DNA from: CAYMTN01 sp964393335
Lineage (GTDB): Bacteria; Chloroflexota; Anaerolineae; Aggregatilineales; Aggregatilineaceae
Assembly: GCA_964393335.1 (NCBI GenBank)
Contig: CAYMTN010000301.1
Span: 1 to 5,857, forward strand
Reading direction: 5' to 3'
Length of the DNA: 5,857 nucleotides
Shown in pieces: positions 5,517 to 5,857 of this stretch. A program made the translations under genes and the position numbers. The notes under the pieces were generated by a model that was given only the letters and a program-made list of their open reading frames with translations, made no database searches and was not told the origin of the DNA. Each line of letters opens with the position of its first letter. The stretch's first letter is position 1.

Positions 5517-5857
5517 ATGTCACAGTCTCACAGATTACGCGGCGGCGTGATTGTGCCCGAAGACCCCGGCGCACGGGGCATCATCCAACTGCTGACGCAC
5601 CAGATGCGCAACCGCGTCGAGCTGGCCTATTACCCGCACGCCTATGATATTGACCTGGACCGGCCCCACGACTTTCTCATCTTGCTGTCGCTGGCCGATT
5701 TTCAGCGCGTGGTCCGTTTTTACGACCTGAAACAGCACAGGCTCCCGCTGGTGGTCCACATCGATACGCCGGACGTGTTGTGTGACATCGACCATGCGCG
5801 GTTGTTCCCCGGCATCGACGTGCTACCGATCCTCCAGGCTCCGTTAGGTGCCGCGCC
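5517..5857 (+). CDS. Unrecognised protein, N-terminal part; runs off the right edge
   Basis: An open frame of 113 codons without a stop starts at ATG 5517 (MSQSHRLRGG...) and continues past the window. AAGGAA (5505-5510) with a 6-nt spacer gives a good ribosome binding site, and there is no earlier in-frame ATG close by. The protein begins 'GGVIVPEDPGARGIIQLL' and then alternates hydrophobic strands with polar helices: 'DFLILLS' (about residues 57-63), 'FQRVVRFYDLKQHRLPLVVHID' (about 67-88) and 'GIDVLPILQAP' (about 100-110). This looks like an alpha/beta Rossmann-like fold. No signal peptide, membrane helix or catalytic motif is visible. A glycosyltransferase-like or receiver-like fold is possible but I cannot name a family. 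It is divergent from the FHA gene and shares the AT-rich region between them. Confidence 0.75.
   Translation, partial: MSQSHRLRGGVIVPEDPGARGIIQLLTHQMRNRVELAYYPHAYDIDLDRPHDFLILLSLADFQRVVRFYDLKQHRLPLVVHIDTPDVLCDIDHARLFPGIDVLPILQAPLGAA

Overview
This is a GC-rich bacterial window of ordinary housekeeping genes. It has one scaffold gap and several intergenic stretches with clear secondary structure. The likely source is a high-GC Chloroflexota (Anaerolineae-like) bacterium. That rests on a YbbR/CdaR-type protein with a Thr-Pro 'TPTP' tail, a zinc-ribbon/FHA protein and the overall composition; it is an inference, not a demonstrated assignment. No transposase, CRISPR array, rRNA or tRNA gene is visible.

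Layout: (1) At the left edge, on +, is the C-terminal end of a YbbR-domain (CdaR-like) protein. After 21 nt comes a 91-aa three-helix membrane protein of the transglycosylase-associated (YeaQ/GlsB) family; the two look like an operon. (2) A 420-bp gap, 722-1141, holds a palindromic repeat-like hairpin (743-791), a run of hairpins ending in a textbook intrinsic terminator (1016-1053), and a promoter for the next gene. The hairpins plus terminator look like a small RNA gene or a leader/attenuator. (3) der (engA), a two-GTPase-domain ribosome assembly factor, starts at 1142. Ten Ns at 2464-2473 break its reading frame. The true C-terminus is readable in another frame and stops at 2532, so the longer frame running to 2575 is an artefact. 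(4) Convergent to der, on -, is a full-length glutamine-hydrolysing asparagine synthetase (2598-4553). Its start is set by the requirement for cysteine directly after Met1. Its leader contains a 9-bp inverted repeat around a smaller hairpin. (5) Upstream of it on - is a zinc-ribbon plus FHA-domain phosphothreonine-reader protein (4770-5288). (6) An AT-rich divergent promoter region leads to an unrecognised + strand gene that begins at 5517 and runs off the right edge.

The genes do not form one pathway. They cover cell-envelope/c-di-AMP signalling, ribosome assembly, asparagine supply and phosphorylation-dependent signalling. The most interesting unexplained piece is the structured 886-1053 segment. 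It has a C-rich loop and a terminator and lies outside any convincing protein-coding gene.
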